The translations under genes and the position numbers were made by a program. Shown in pieces: positions 7,182-16,664 of a DNA stretch of 64,000 bases; positions within the stretch are counted from its first letter, which is position 1; each line of letters opens with the position of its first letter. Source of the stretch: Streptomyces sp. GESEQ-4 (lineage in GTDB: Bacteria; Actinomycetota; Actinomycetes; Streptomycetales; Streptomycetaceae); the NCBI RefSeq assembly GCF_017948455.1, contig NZ_JAFFSU010000001.1:744001-808000 (forward strand). The letters are read 5' to 3'. The notes beneath the pieces are model-generated. The model was given only the letters and a program-made list of their open reading frames with translations, was not told the DNA's origin and ran no database searches.

Positions 7182-9149
7182 TCAGTGCGCGGAGCGCTGG
7201 GCGGCCAGAGCGGTGAATGTGTCCAGCCCTGTCGGTTCGGCCAGGGTGTCCCGGTCCACGACGTCGGCCGGAGCGGCTCCCAACAGGATCTTCTTCGCGG
7301 GCAGTTCCAGTTTCTTGCCGGTGCGGTTCCGCGGGACGACCGGCACGGCGGTGATGCGGTCGGGCACATGGCGCGGGGAGAGGGCGTCTCGCAGCGCTGT
7401 CGTGATCCGTCGTCGCAGAGCGTCGTCCAGTTCGGCGCCCTGGCGCGGTACGACGAAAAGGAGCAGTTCGCCGGGGCCGCCGGCGGGGTCCTCCAGGTGG
7501 ACGACCAGGCTGTCGTCGACTTCGGGCAGCTCTTCGACGACGCGGTAGAACTCCGCCGTTCCCAGGCGCACCCCGCCGCGATTGAGTGTGGCGTCGGAGC
7601 GTCCGGCCACCGTGCAACTGCCCGTCGCCTCGCTGAAGCGCACCCAGTCCCCATGTCGCCACACTCCGGGGTAGGTGTCGAAGTAGGCGGCCCGGTAGCG
7701 GGAGCCGTCAGTGTCGCCCCAGAAGCCGACGGGCATCGAGGGCATGGGCCGGGTGATGACCAGTTCGCCGAGCTCGTCTGTCACCTCGTTGCCCTGCTCG
7801 TCGTACGCGGTGGCAGCGACGCCGAGGCAGGGGCCGGAGATCTCTCCCGCCCGGACCGGCTGGAGTGGGCCGCCCTGCAGGATTCCCGTGCACACGTCGG
7901 TGCCGCCGCTGCCTACGTTGAGCAGCACGCGGGGGCCGAACTGCTCGCGCACCCAGTGGAATCCCTCGGGTGGCAGCGGACTTCCCGCAGCGCCGATCTG
8001 GCGCAGCCGGGACAGGTCGTGGTCCCGCGCGGGGGTCAGGCCCTCCTTGCGGCAGGCCATCAGGAATCCGGGGCTGGCGCCCATGAGGGTGGCACCGGTC
8101 TCCTCGGCCAGCCGCCACTGCCAGTCCAGGCCGGGGTGCAGCGGGTTGCCGTCGATCAGCACGATGGAGGCGCCCACGAGCAGCCCGGAGACCAGCGAGT
8201 TCCACATCATCCACGCGGTGGTGGTGAACCACAGGATGCGGTCGCCGGGGCGGAGGTCCCAGCTCAGGGAATGGTTTTTCAGATGCTCCAGCAGGATCCC
8301 GCCGTGGCCGTGGACTATCGGTTTGGGTTTGCCCGTGGTGCCGGAGGAGAACAGCACGCACAGCGGGTGGGCGAAGGGGACGGGGTCGAAGCCGGGGTCG
8401 GCGGGTGCGGCGAGCAGGTCCGCCCAGGCGACCGTGTCGGTGAGTTCCCCGGGCCCGTACGGTACGTGGACGGTGTGGCGCAGGGTGGGCAACCCGGCGC
8501 GGACCGCGGCGAGTTCGTCGCGTCGGTCGATGTCCTTCACGCCGTAGCGGTATCCGGCGGTGGCCAGAAGGATGGTGGGCTCGATCTGAGCGAACCGGTC
8601 GATGACGCCGCGGGCGCCGAATTCCGGTGCGCAGCTTGCCCAGATGGCACCCAGGCTCGCGGTCGCCAGGAACGCCACGAGGGTTTCGGGGATGTTCGGC
8701 AGGTAGGCGACGACGCGGTCACCCCTTCCGACACCGAGGCGGCGCAGACCGGCGCGGGCGCGGGCGACCTGGTCGGCCAGTTGCCGCCAGGTCAGCTCCA
8801 TGGGTCCGCGGGTCTGCGAACGCGCCAGCACCGCCGCGTCGTCGGGCGCGGCTCCCGCCGGCCGTAGGGCGTGCTCGGCATAGTTGAGCGTCGCGCCGGG
8901 AAACCATTCGGCGCCGGGCATGTCCCGTCGGCCGAGTACCCGGTCGTAGCGAGTGTGCGTACGGACGCCGAAGTGGTCCCAGATCGACGACCAGAAGCCT
9001 TCGAGGTCCGTGACCGACCAGTGGTGCAGGTCGTGGTAGCCGGTGAAGGCAAGATCCCGGGTGCGCTCCAGCCAGGTGAGGTAGTCACCGATCGCGGTGG
9101 CGCGGCGCACGTCGGGAGCCGGTTCACGCAACAGCTCGGGCTCGTTCAT
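7182..9149 (-). CDS. Acetoacetyl-CoA synthetase-like acyl-CoA ligase
   Basis: This 655-residue adenylate-forming enzyme has the length of acetoacetate-CoA ligases. Seen in order are [12 protein letters not shown], the ATP loop [36 protein letters not shown], the A5 region [21 protein letters not shown], and the C-terminal [18 protein letters not shown] and [13 protein letters not shown], whose Lys is catalytic. It converts a short keto or hydroxy acid plus ATP and CoA to the acyl-CoA. The N-terminal part and the [11 protein letters not shown] stretch favour the acetoacetate-type clade over acetate or aryl ligases. Its ATG overlaps the stop of the upstream aminotransferase by 4 nt, so the two are translationally coupled. 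In this cluster it likely activates the carbon skeleton left after transamination. Confidence 0.88.
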   Translation of the reverse strand: MNEPELLREPAPDVRRATAIGDYLTWLERTRDLAFTGYHDLHHWSVTDLEGFWSSIWDHFGVRTHTRYDRVLGRRDMPGAEWFPGATLNYAEHALRPAGAAPDDAAVLARSQTRGPMELTWRQLADQVARARAGLRRLGVGRGDRVVAYLPNIPETLVAFLATASLGAIWASCAPEFGARGVIDRFAQIEPTILLATAGYRYGVKDIDRRDELAAVRAGLPTLRHTVHVPYGPGELTDTVAWADLLAAPADPGFDPVPFAHPLCVLFSSGTTGKPKPIVHGHGGILLEHLKNHSLSWDLRPGDRILWFTTTAWMMWNSLVSGLLVGASIVLIDGNPLHPGLDWQWRLAEETGATLMGASPGFLMACRKEGLTPARDHDLSRLRQIGAAGSPLPPEGFHWVREQFGPRVLLNVGSGGTDVCTGILQGGPLQPVRAGEISGPCLGVAATAYDEQGNEVTDELGELVITRPMPSMPVGFWGDTDGSRYRAAYFDTYPGVWRHGDWVRFSEATGSCTVAGRSDATLNRGGVRLGTAEFYRVVEELPEVDDSLVVHLEDPAGGPGELLLFVVPRQGAELDDALRRRITTALRDALSPRHVPDRITAVPVVPRNRTGKKLELPAKKILLGAAPADVVDRDTLAEPTGLDTFTALAAQRSAH

Positions 9150-10447
9150 GGGGTGACCTCCGCCTCCGCGAGCCGCTGGAAGGCGTGGGCGTACGCCCGT
9201 GCGGCGCGGTCGAGGTCGTTCGTGCCCAGCGCGGTCGACAGGTTGATCATTCCTCGCGGAGTCGTGTAGACGCCGTCGAGGAGCAGCGCCAGGTGCAGGG
9301 CGCTGAGCAGGGGGGTGGCGGCGGCCCTGCGGGCCTGTTCGGCGTCGACCGGCGCGGTCGGGGTGAAGTGCACGTTGAGGATGGATCCGGCGCGGGTCAC
9401 CGTGGCCGGGATTCCGGCTCCGGCCGCCGCTGTGGTGATGCTGTCGGCGAGGCGGCGTGCGGCCCGGTCCAGGCGGCCGATCGCGGGGGCGTCGAGGTGC
9501 CGGAGGGTGACGGCACCGGCGGCCGCGGCGGTGAGGTGGCCGTTGAAGGTGCCGGAGTGCGCCAGGCCGCGGTCGGTACTCGCGGCGGTCAGTCTCAGCA
9601 GTTCCTCGCTTCCGCCGATCGCGCCGATCGGCATGCCCCCTCCGATGACCTTGCCCATCACGGTCAGGTCTGGGCGGAGTCCGAGCCGGGTCTGCTCGCC
9701 GCCGACTGCGTTGCGCAGCGACTGCACCTCGTCCAGGACGAACAGGGCCCCGCGCGCCCGGGCCAGGTCGGCGACGGACCGCAGAAAGTCCGGGCGGCCC
9801 GGGATCACGCCGCCAGCGCCCAGGAAGGGCTCGGCGAACACCGCGGCGACGTCCTCGGTGAGCGCCTCTCGTGCGGCGTCGACGTCGTTGTAGGGGACGG
9901 TGACGACTTCGGGGCCGTCGGGCAGCAGCGGGGGTGCGCTGCCGTGGTAGGCGCCGTCGAACAGCAGCAGCCGCCCGCGCCCGGTGGCGCGCTGGGCGAG
10001 TCGCGCGGCCAGGACCGATGCCTCGGTCCCGGAGTTGGTGAACCGTACCCGCTGCACCGACGGGAGGCGGGCGGCGAGCAACTCCGCGAGTTCCACCTGG
10101 AGTTCGTGCGGGCTGGGGAAGACCGCGCCCGAGGCCAGCACCTCCGCGGCCGCCGCCGTGGCCGGTGGGTAGGCGTTGCCGTGGATGAGCGAGGTGTAGT
10201 TGTTGACCAGGTCCAGGTACTCGGTGCCGTCGACATCGGTCAGCCGCGAGCCATGGCCCTCGGCGAGGATGACCGGGTACGGCGGGTAGTAGGTGACGAA
10301 CCGGGTCTCGCCTCCAGGCAGCACCGCGGCGGCCCGACGGAAGGCGCTCGCCGACCCGGGGGTGCGGGCGCGGTACTCGGCGAGCAGGGGCCGCAGCCCG
10401 GCGGTGTCGCGGGCCGGGCGTGGACGGTCGGCAGGCAGTGTCGTCAT
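9146..10447 (-). CDS. Class III aminotransferase, glutamate-1-semialdehyde-aminomutase-like
   Basis: This 433-residue PLP enzyme of fold type I contains FTNSGTEASVLAARLAQ (cofactor phosphate site), FDGAYHGS, the PLP-ring Asp in FVLDEVQSLRN and the Schiff-base Lys in TVMGKVIGGGMPIGAIGG. It then has the GTFNGHLTAAAAG segment. The layout is that of HemL-like enzymes, but the location in a catabolic operon argues against haem synthesis. It probably moves an amino group within or from an imported amine or beta-amino acid. It overlaps both neighbours by 4 nt (ATGA), so it is part of a tightly coupled operon. Confidence 0.88.
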   Translation of the reverse strand: MTTLPADRPRPARDTAGLRPLLAEYRARTPGSASAFRRAAAVLPGGETRFVTYYPPYPVILAEGHGSRLTDVDGTEYLDLVNNYTSLIHGNAYPPATAAAAEVLASGAVFPSPHELQVELAELLAARLPSVQRVRFTNSGTEASVLAARLAQRATGRGRLLLFDGAYHGSAPPLLPDGPEVVTVPYNDVDAAREALTEDVAAVFAEPFLGAGGVIPGRPDFLRSVADLARARGALFVLDEVQSLRNAVGGEQTRLGLRPDLTVMGKVIGGGMPIGAIGGSEELLRLTAASTDRGLAHSGTFNGHLTAAAAGAVTLRHLDAPAIGRLDRAARRLADSITTAAAGAGIPATVTRAGSILNVHFTPTAPVDAEQARRAAATPLLSALHLALLLDGVYTTPRGMINLSTALGTNDLDRAARAYAHAFQRLAEAEVTP

Positions 10448-11805
10448 GCGGTGGGGGCCCTCTTCCCGCTCAGGGTGGTCAGTGCGGCGTCGAGGAGTTC
10501 GAGCAGCAGATCGATCTCCTCGGGGGTTGTGGTCAGTGGAGGGGCTACCAGGACGGCGTCGTTGACCCCGCCGGTCGCCGGGTAGACGAGCAGCCCCTGG
10601 TCACGGGCGGCGAGCACGACCGCGCGGGTCAGAGAGCCGACGGGTTCGCCGGGGCTCCTGGTCGCACGGTCGCCGACCAGTTCCAGCCCCTGGAGCAGAC
10701 CGAGTCCGCGGACCTCGCCGATGATCTCGTGCCGCCGGGCCAGGTCCTCAAGCCCCGCGCGCAGTTGCTTGCCGCGCACCGATGCCTTGGCCACCAGATC
10801 CCTGGACTCGATGGCCTCCAGGACGGCAAGGGCGACCGCGCTGGCGAGCGGGTTGCCGCCGTAGGTGTGCCCGTTGGTGACGGACGCGGTCCCGGCGGCG
10901 ATGGTGTCGATGAAGTGCTCGCTGACCAGCACCGCCGACACGGGCGCGTATCCGGCGCCCATCCCCTTGCCCAGGACGACCATGTCGGGGTGTACGTCCC
11001 AGTGCTGCGCGGCGAGCATGGTGCCGGTGCGGCCCATGCCGGTCATGATCTCGTCGGCGATCAGCGGCAGCCCGCGCTCGCGGCACAGGCCGGCCAGTGC
11101 GGGCAGGTAGCCGTCGGGCGGTGTGATGGCGCCGCCGGCCGCGCCGCCGACGGGCTCGACCACCACGCCGGCCGCGGTGGGGCCGTGGGAGTCCAGCACC
11201 TGGCCCGCCCGCTCGGTGAGGAGCGCGGTGAACGATGCGTCGTCGCGGCCCTGGGCGTACCGGTAGGCGTAGGGCGGGGTGAGCTCGTTGAAGCCGTGCA
11301 GCAGTGCTTCGGCGGCCCAGCGGCGCTGCGGATGGCCGGACAGCGACAAGCCGCCGAGGGTGGCGCCGTGGTAGCTCACCGCGTGCGAGACGAACCGCGC
11401 CCGCTCGGGCTCACCTCGCTCCCGCCAGTACTGCAGGGTCAGCCGCAGCGCGGTCTCCACGGCCTCCGACCCGCTGTTGCAGAGAAAGACGTACGGGTAA
11501 CCCGTCATCTCGCTGAGCCGGTCGGCCAGGCGTTCCGACTGCTCGCTGTGGAACGAGCCGCGGTGCGCGAAGGTGATCCGTTCCGCCTGCTCGCTCATGG
11601 CCCGCAGGATCTCCGGGTCGGCATGCCCCAGATTCGCGGTCACCGCCCCGGAGCACCCGTCGAGGTATCTGCGCCCGTCGGTGTCGTACACGAACACCCC
11701 ACGCCCGTGGCTGACGGAGGGGAGGTCCTCACCGAAGTAGAACTTGATCAGTCGGCTGCCGTCGGGCCGCATAGCCGTACGGGGCGGCGAGGTGGCTGGG
11801 CGCAT
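10444..11805 (-). CDS. Class III PLP-dependent aminotransferase
   Basis: This 453-residue fold-type I PLP enzyme carries GVFVYDTDGRRYLDGCSG, the phosphate-binding FLCNSGSEAVETALRL, SYHGATLGG, the Asp in LIADEIMTGMGRTG and the Schiff-base Lys in VLGKGMGAGYAPV. GHTYGGNPLASAVALAVLEA completes the active site. It would use an omega-amino, diamino or beta-amino substrate with a keto-acid acceptor. The ATG at 11805 follows CAGGAG. The frame is open 13 codons further, but a promoter with repeated operator sites lies just upstream. It is the first gene of the left operon, divergent from the transporter gene. Confidence 0.88.
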   Translation of the reverse strand: MRPATSPPRTAMRPDGSRLIKFYFGEDLPSVSHGRGVFVYDTDGRRYLDGCSGAVTANLGHADPEILRAMSEQAERITFAHRGSFHSEQSERLADRLSEMTGYPYVFLCNSGSEAVETALRLTLQYWRERGEPERARFVSHAVSYHGATLGGLSLSGHPQRRWAAEALLHGFNELTPPYAYRYAQGRDDASFTALLTERAGQVLDSHGPTAAGVVVEPVGGAAGGAITPPDGYLPALAGLCRERGLPLIADEIMTGMGRTGTMLAAQHWDVHPDMVVLGKGMGAGYAPVSAVLVSEHFIDTIAAGTASVTNGHTYGGNPLASAVALAVLEAIESRDLVAKASVRGKQLRAGLEDLARRHEIIGEVRGLGLLQGLELVGDRATRSPGEPVGSLTRAVVLAARDQGLLVYPATGGVNDAVLVAPPLTTTPEEIDLLLELLDAALTTLSGKRAPTA

Positions 11806-11853
11806 GCTGGGCTCCTGGATCGGGCGGGACGAGGAAGGGAGCAACCCCGGTCA

Positions 11854-11987
11854 TGTACATCGGCCAGTATGCATTGTACGCGGGACAAGAATGAAGAGGC
11901 GGTGTTGCGGGGGTGCTACGCGGTGTTATGGCAGGCGTCGACCTATTGACTGTTGTACGTCGGACAAGCAACCCTGTCCAACGTACA
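11854..11987. promoter_or_regulatory. Divergent promoter region with four operator copies
   Basis: Four 13-bp sites of form TGTACGTCGGACA are present: 11854-11866 (TGTACATCGGCCA), 11875-11887 (TGTACGCGGGACA), 11954-11966 (TGTACGTCGGACA) and 11975-11987 (inverted, TGTCCAACGTACA). Each is itself a near-palindrome. They form two pairs with exactly 21 bp between site starts, one pair near each divergent gene. The TetR protein encoded at 15454 is the natural candidate to bind them. Confidence 0.7.
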
Positions 11988-12039
11988 GCTCTCCGTGGCT
12001 GCCCTGTCCCCCCGCTCCATCGATGCCCCCGGAGTCACC

Positions 12040-13395
12040 ATGACGGCAACCTCCCCCTCCCCGAAAAGAACCTCTCCCGTGTCTCCCGAGAACGAGCTCC
12101 CGCCCACCGGCTCCCGCCGGGTGCTGGTCTCGGCGTACCTCGGCAGCGTCATGGAGTGGTACGACTTCCTGCTCTACGGCACGGCCTCCGCGCTCGTGTT
12201 CAACAAGCTCTTCTTCCCCGAACTCAGCTCGGCTGCCGGCACTCTCGCCTCGTTCGGGACACTGGCCGTCGGCTACGTAGCCCGCCCTCTCGGCGGCATC
12301 CTCTTCGGACACTTCGGCGACCGCCTCGGCCGCAAGAGCATGCTGGTGACGAGCATCCTGTTGATGGGCGTGGCAACCACCCTGATCGGGCTGCTGCCCA
12401 CGCACAACACCATCGGTATCTGGGCCCCGACCCTGTTGGTGCTGCTGCGCCTCGTGCAGGGAGTCGCCGTCGGCGGCGAGTGGGGCGGCGCGGTACTGAT
12501 GACCGTCGAGCACTCCGGAAAGGGGCGGCGCGGGCTCTGGAGCAGCGTGGCGCAGATGGGAGCGCCCACCGGTCTGCTGCTGTCGACCTTCGTCTTCTCG
12601 CTGGCCAACAGGCTGCCCGAGTCGGCCTTCATGTCCTGGGGCTGGCGAGTGCCGTTCCTGATGACCGTCGTCCTGGCCACCGTGGGTCTGTGGATCCGCC
12701 TCGGAGTGTCCGAGACCCCCGCCTTCGAGGCCGCGCAGTCGGAGCTGGCCGCGAAGCGGGAACGGGGCGAGCGGACCCGCCCGCCGATCGTCGAACTGCT
12801 ACGCACGCAGCCCAAGGATCTGCTGCTGGCGTCGCTCATCGGGTTCGGCCCGTTCGCGGCCAACTCGGTGCTGATCACCTTTGTGATCTCGTACGCCACC
12901 CAGGTCGGGCACAGCCGTTCCACCGCCCTGGACGGCCTCATGGTCGCCTCGGCGGTCTCCCTGGTCTGTCTGCCGCTGGCCGCCGCGCTGTCCGACCGGG
13001 TGGGCCGCCGCCCGGTCTACTTCGCCGGCGCGGTACTGCTCGGCCTCAACTCCTTCCTGCTCTTCCCGCTGGTGAACGCGGACTCCACCCCGCTGTTCCT
13101 CCTGGGGTACGCGCTCGCGCTGGGCCTGCACTCCCTGATGTACGGGCCGATGGGCGCCTTCCTGGCCGAGCTGTTCGGTACCGGAACGCGCTATACCGGG
13201 GCCTCGTTGGGCTACCAGATCGCCTCCGTGGCGGGCGGTGCGCTGGCTCCGATCGCCGCGACCAGCCTGCTGGCCGCGGGCGGCGGAGCGCCCAACGCCG
13301 TGTACGTGTCCTGGTTCATGGCGGGCACCTGCGCCGTGACCGCGCTGGCCGTCCTGCTGACCCGGGAGACCCACAAGACCGAACTGGGCGCATGA
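12040..13395 (+). CDS. MHS-type major facilitator (metabolite:proton symporter)
   Basis: This 451-residue membrane protein has 12 predicted helices. The segment LGSVMEWYDFLLYGTASALV is the signature of the metabolite:H+ symporter subfamily (ShiA, ProP, KgtP types). GHFGDRLGRKSMLV is the MFS loop 2-3 motif and RLVQGVAVGGEWGGAVLM the helix 5 motif. LSDRVGRRPVYFAGA repeats the loop motif in the second half. It should import a small organic acid, amine or zwitterion with protons. The ATG at 12040 has GGAG at good spacing. The longer open frame from 11953 would cover the operator sites, so it is rejected. First gene of the right operon; it likely supplies the substrate of the cluster. Confidence 0.9.
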   Translation: MTATSPSPKRTSPVSPENELPPTGSRRVLVSAYLGSVMEWYDFLLYGTASALVFNKLFFPELSSAAGTLASFGTLAVGYVARPLGGILFGHFGDRLGRKSMLVTSILLMGVATTLIGLLPTHNTIGIWAPTLLVLLRLVQGVAVGGEWGGAVLMTVEHSGKGRRGLWSSVAQMGAPTGLLLSTFVFSLANRLPESAFMSWGWRVPFLMTVVLATVGLWIRLGVSETPAFEAAQSELAAKRERGERTRPPIVELLRTQPKDLLLASLIGFGPFAANSVLITFVISYATQVGHSRSTALDGLMVASAVSLVCLPLAAALSDRVGRRPVYFAGAVLLGLNSFLLFPLVNADSTPLFLLGYALALGLHSLMYGPMGAFLAELFGTGTRYTGASLGYQIASVAGGALAPIAATSLLAAGGGAPNAVYVSWFMAGTCAVTALAVLLTRETHKTELGA

Positions 13396-14420
13396 GCGGC
13401 GTCGTCCACACCGTACTCGGGCCGGTCGCTCCCGACCGGCTCGGGCACGTCCAGCCGCACGAACACCTGCTCGCCGATCTCAGCCGTTACGCACCGGACG
13501 ACGCCGTCGACGAGCCCCTCACCCCCGCCAACTACTTCGCCGTGCGAGTGGACCGGAACAACCGGCGGGACATGGTGCTGGACGAGGTGGACACCGCCGT
13601 CGACGAACTGGCCCTCTACCGCGAGGCCGGCGGCGGCACCGTGGTGGACGCCACTCCGGTGGGCCTGGGCCGCGACCCGGCAGGGCTGCGCGAGATCTCC
13701 CGCCGCTCCGGTGTCCACGTGGTGATGGGCAGCGGCTACTACGTCGCCGCGTTCCACCCGCCCCAGGTCGCCGCCCTCTCCCGCGATGCCATCACCCGGC
13801 AGATCACCGGCGACATCGAGGAGGGCGCCGATGACACGGGTATCCGCGCCGGTGTCATCGGTGAGATCGGCATGTCGTGGCCCGCGCACCCGGACGAGGT
13901 GAAGGTCCTCCAAGGGGCCGCCCAGGCGCAGGCTGCGACCGGCGCCGCCCTGCTGATCCACCCCGGACGGCACCCCGAGGCCCCACTGCTGCACCTGCGC
14001 CAAGCCGTCGACGCGGGCGCCGACCCCACGCGAACCGTCCTGTGCCATGTGGACCGCACACTCTTCGAACCCGACGAGATGCTCGCGCTCGCCGACACCG
14101 GCTGCGTACTCGAATTCGACCTCTTCGGCACCGAGTCCAGCTACTACCCGCCCGATCCCACGGTCGATCTGCCGAACGACGGAATGCGGGTCCGCCACAT
14201 CGCCGCGCTCGTCGCGGCCGGGCACGGCGACCGCATCACCATCGCCGAGGACGTCTGCCGCCGCACCCAGCTGACCCGCTACGGCGGCGAGGGGTACGCC
14301 CATATCCTGCGCCGCGTACTGCCGTTGATGTCGGCGCGCGGCATCGGTCCCGAGGACATCGCCCGGATCACCCGGACCACCCCTGCCCGCCTCCTCACCC
14401 TCCCCGGAAGGACCGCATGA
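13392..14420 (+). CDS. Phosphotriesterase-family metal-dependent hydrolase (1)
   Basis: This 342-residue protein is of the phosphotriesterase/PHP/lactonase family. GHVQPHEHLLADLS carries the HxH metal ligands, GVIGEIGMSWP the bridging Glu found in PHP-like members in place of Lys, and LLIHPGRHP and VLCHVDRT the two His ligands. ITIAEDVCRRTQL lies where the catalytic Asp is expected. Known members hydrolyse phosphotriesters or lactones. In this cluster, cleavage of a lactone, lactam or ester is more plausible. Its ATG overlaps the transporter stop by 4 nt and its own stop overlaps the next gene, so the three genes are translationally coupled. Confidence 0.85.
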   Translation: MSGVVHTVLGPVAPDRLGHVQPHEHLLADLSRYAPDDAVDEPLTPANYFAVRVDRNNRRDMVLDEVDTAVDELALYREAGGGTVVDATPVGLGRDPAGLREISRRSGVHVVMGSGYYVAAFHPPQVAALSRDAITRQITGDIEEGADDTGIRAGVIGEIGMSWPAHPDEVKVLQGAAQAQAATGAALLIHPGRHPEAPLLHLRQAVDAGADPTRTVLCHVDRTLFEPDEMLALADTGCVLEFDLFGTESSYYPPDPTVDLPNDGMRVRHIAALVAAGHGDRITIAEDVCRRTQLTRYGGEGYAHILRRVLPLMSARGIGPEDIARITRTTPARLLTLPGRTA

Positions 14421-15394
14421 CCAGCACGGTGTCCACCGCTCGCGGCCTGGTGGCCCGCCAGGAACTGGGTACGGTTCTGCCCCACGAGCACCTGTTCATC
14501 AACCTGATGCGGGAGCGGCGCGCCGATGGGCTCATCGCCGACGAGGCCACCGTCACCGAGGAGTTGAACGTCTTCACCGCCTTGGGCGGCGGCACCGTCG
14601 TCGACCTGACCACCGCCGAGCTGACCCCCGGCGCCGCCCCGGACGCCGGGGCTTCTCCGCCCCCGCCCGGTGCCAGCCGGGACCCGGCCAACGTCCTCGC
14701 CGTACAAAGGGTCGCCGAAGCCACCGGACTGCATGTGGTGCTCGGGACAGGGCACTACCGCGACCCGTTCCTGGACCGGGACTGGTTCGACCGTCACGGA
14801 GCCGACGCCATCGCCGAGGAGATCGTCCGCGATCTCACCGAGGGCTTCCCCGGCACCGGGGGAGTCCGCGCCGGGATCATCGGCGAGGTGGGCTGCGACA
14901 AGTGGTACATCTCCGCGGCCGAGGAGCGCTCGCTGCGCGCGGCCGCCCGCGCGCAGCGAGCGAGCGGAGTGGCCGTTCACACCCATGCGGCCCGTTGGCC
15001 GGTCGGCCTGCCGCAGTTGGACCTGCTCACCTCCGAGGGAGCCGACCCGGCGCGCGTCGCCATCGGCCACTGCGACACGGTGACCGCCCCCGGCTACGCC
15101 GAACAGATCGCCCGCCGTGGCGCGTACGTCGGCGTCGACACGATCAACACCGACCATGCCGGCGAGGTGGACCGCCGGGTACGGATGGTGCTGGATCTCG
15201 TGCGGGCCGGGTACATCGACAACATCCTGCTCTCCCACGACGTATGTCTGATCTCGCAGCTCCGCGCCCACGGTGGGGGCGGGTACGGATTCGTCCACAC
15301 CCGATTTCGCGAGCAGCTGCTGGCGGCCGGACTCGACGCGGGCGAGTTCGAACACATCACGACGGCGAACCCGGCCCGCCTGCTGTGCTCCTGA
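14417..15394 (+). CDS. Phosphotriesterase-family metal-dependent hydrolase (2)
   Basis: A 325-residue paralogue of the preceding protein. LGTVLPHEHLFINL gives the HxH ligands, GIIGEVGCDKWYIS the bridging Glu, VAVHTHAARWP and VAIGHCDTVT the His ligands, and NILLSHDVCLISQL the active-site Asp. A Pro/Ala-rich loop (about residues 72-87) is inserted early in the barrel. The two paralogues are well diverged, so they probably act on different substrates or successive steps. It overlaps the previous gene by 4 nt and is followed 60 bp later by the TetR gene. Confidence 0.85.
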   Translation: MTSTVSTARGLVARQELGTVLPHEHLFINLMRERRADGLIADEATVTEELNVFTALGGGTVVDLTTAELTPGAAPDAGASPPPPGASRDPANVLAVQRVAEATGLHVVLGTGHYRDPFLDRDWFDRHGADAIAEEIVRDLTEGFPGTGGVRAGIIGEVGCDKWYISAAEERSLRAAARAQRASGVAVHTHAARWPVGLPQLDLLTSEGADPARVAIGHCDTVTAPGYAEQIARRGAYVGVDTINTDHAGEVDRRVRMVLDLVRAGYIDNILLSHDVCLISQLRAHGGGGYGFVHTRFREQLLAAGLDAGEFEHITTANPARLLCS

Positions 15395-15453
15395 CCTGAG
15401 CCCGCGGGCTAACGTATCTCCGTTCGCAGCAACCGTGGAGAGAGGGACAACCG

Positions 15454-16170
15454 ATGGGCGAGAGCAGCGGCCGTCGCGGGGGCAGGCAGGCGGCCCGCAA
15501 TCCGCTGTCGCGTGCGGAGGTGATCGACGCGGCTCTTCGCTATGTGGACCTGCACGGCCTGGACGCGCTCACCATGCGGGCGCTCGCCAAGGAAATGGGG
15601 GTCTACCCCACGGCGCTGTACTGGCACACCGGCACCAAGGCACAGCTCGTGGCGGCCGTCTCGGCACGGGTGCTGGAGGACATCGTGCTCCCCGCCGACC
15701 ACGGCATGGCCTGGGACGAGTGGCTGACCGAGGTCGCCCGGCTGTGTCGGCAGGCGATGCACCGGCACCCTAACCTCGCCCCGATCCTGGGCTCCCAGTT
15801 GGTGGTGAGCACCACCGCGGTCCCGTTCGCGGAGCGCGTGGTGGGTGTGCTGGAGCGAGCCGGCTTCTCGGGGCGGGACTTGGTCGAGGTGTACAACGCG
15901 GTGGTCGGATTCGTGCTCGGCTGGGTGACCCTTGAGCTCTCCAGCGTGCCGGCGGATGTGGAGGAGGGCTGGCAGAAGGAATACGCGGCCCAGCTACGGA
16001 CGGTGAACCCGAACGCTTTCCCGGCCCTGACCCGCAATCTCAGTCTGCTGGAGAACAACGCGTTCCTGGTCCGCTGGGACTCCGGCAGGGACCGGCCCAT
16101 GGACGGCAGCTTCGAGACCACACTGGAACTGCTGCTCCTGGGGTTGCACGCCAAGCTCACCGCACAGTGA
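15454..16170 (+). CDS. TetR-family transcriptional regulator of the catabolic cluster
   Basis: This 238-residue protein has a TetR N-terminal helix-turn-helix (LSRAEVIDAALRYVDLHG, then TMRALAKEMGVYPTALYWHT). The rest is an alpha-helical ligand-binding domain ending near residue 235. The ATG follows AGAGAGGGA. It lies at the end of the right operon. It most likely represses the divergent promoter at 11854-11987 until a pathway metabolite binds. No copy of the 13-bp site is visible directly before this gene. Confidence 0.88.
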   Translation: MGESSGRRGGRQAARNPLSRAEVIDAALRYVDLHGLDALTMRALAKEMGVYPTALYWHTGTKAQLVAAVSARVLEDIVLPADHGMAWDEWLTEVARLCRQAMHRHPNLAPILGSQLVVSTTAVPFAERVVGVLERAGFSGRDLVEVYNAVVGFVLGWVTLELSSVPADVEEGWQKEYAAQLRTVNPNAFPALTRNLSLLENNAFLVRWDSGRDRPMDGSFETTLELLLLGLHAKLTAQ

Positions 16171-16664
16171 TGAGGCGAGCGAGCCTTCGCGGTGAGCGAG
16201 CACACCGACACCTCCGGATCCCGGGCGCGACCACGTAGTCACCCGGTTCCTGTCGTCCTCGGCCTACGACGACGCCCACCACGAGGGCGACGTGGGCGCC
16301 GATCAGTGGGATGACGTCGTGGCGGCGTCCGCGACCGTACCGCCCGGGACCCGCGCGCAGCACATCTTTCGTACGTCGTTCTCTGGGGGTGGGCTGGGTG
16401 TGGTGTGACGTGGGGCGAGGGAGGTTCGTTGAGCCCTTGGGACTCGTTCGCGGCGGGGTGCCTCTATGTCTTTCGTCAAGCGAGGCGTGGGGTTCTGGGT
16501 TCGTAGAAGGTGCCGTCGCGGAGCACCGGTCACCACGGCGTTCACCAAGTCCTCCATCCGGAGGGCCGGTTCGCCGATGGGCTGGTCGCGCGGGTCGCCG
16601 GGTCCCTAGGATGTATCCCCAGTCAGGCCAGTCCAGTTGGCGCGGCAACGAGGCCGGGGGAACG
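16171..16664. other. Gene-poor stretch with a possible transposase-tail remnant
   Basis: No convincing gene is present between the TetR gene and the methyltransferase gene. On the minus strand, about 16430-16530, the bases read LRDGTFYEPRTPRLA followed by a stop in one frame. In the next frame they read LDERHRGTPP. Both resemble the C-termini of Streptomyces IS110-type transposases. The match is short and the rest of the element is absent. Otherwise I see only the promoter region of the gene at 16665. Confidence 0.3.

Noticed and set aside
7080..8867. 595-codon plus-strand open frame opposite the CoA ligase
   Set aside because: No domain or ribosome binding site; the minus strand encodes a full-length ligase with all catalytic motifs.
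11953..12039. Upstream TTG start for the MHS transporter
   Set aside because: The added residues would be encoded by the operator sites, and the ATG at 12040 has a better ribosome binding site.
14937..14957. GAGCGCTC core inside the second phosphotriesterase gene
   Set aside because: It is inside coding sequence, imperfect in its flanks and far from any start, so not counted as an operator.
16171..16664. Possible 177-codon minus-strand gene
   Set aside because: No ribosome binding site or consistent motif; only short transposase-tail-like pieces in different frames.
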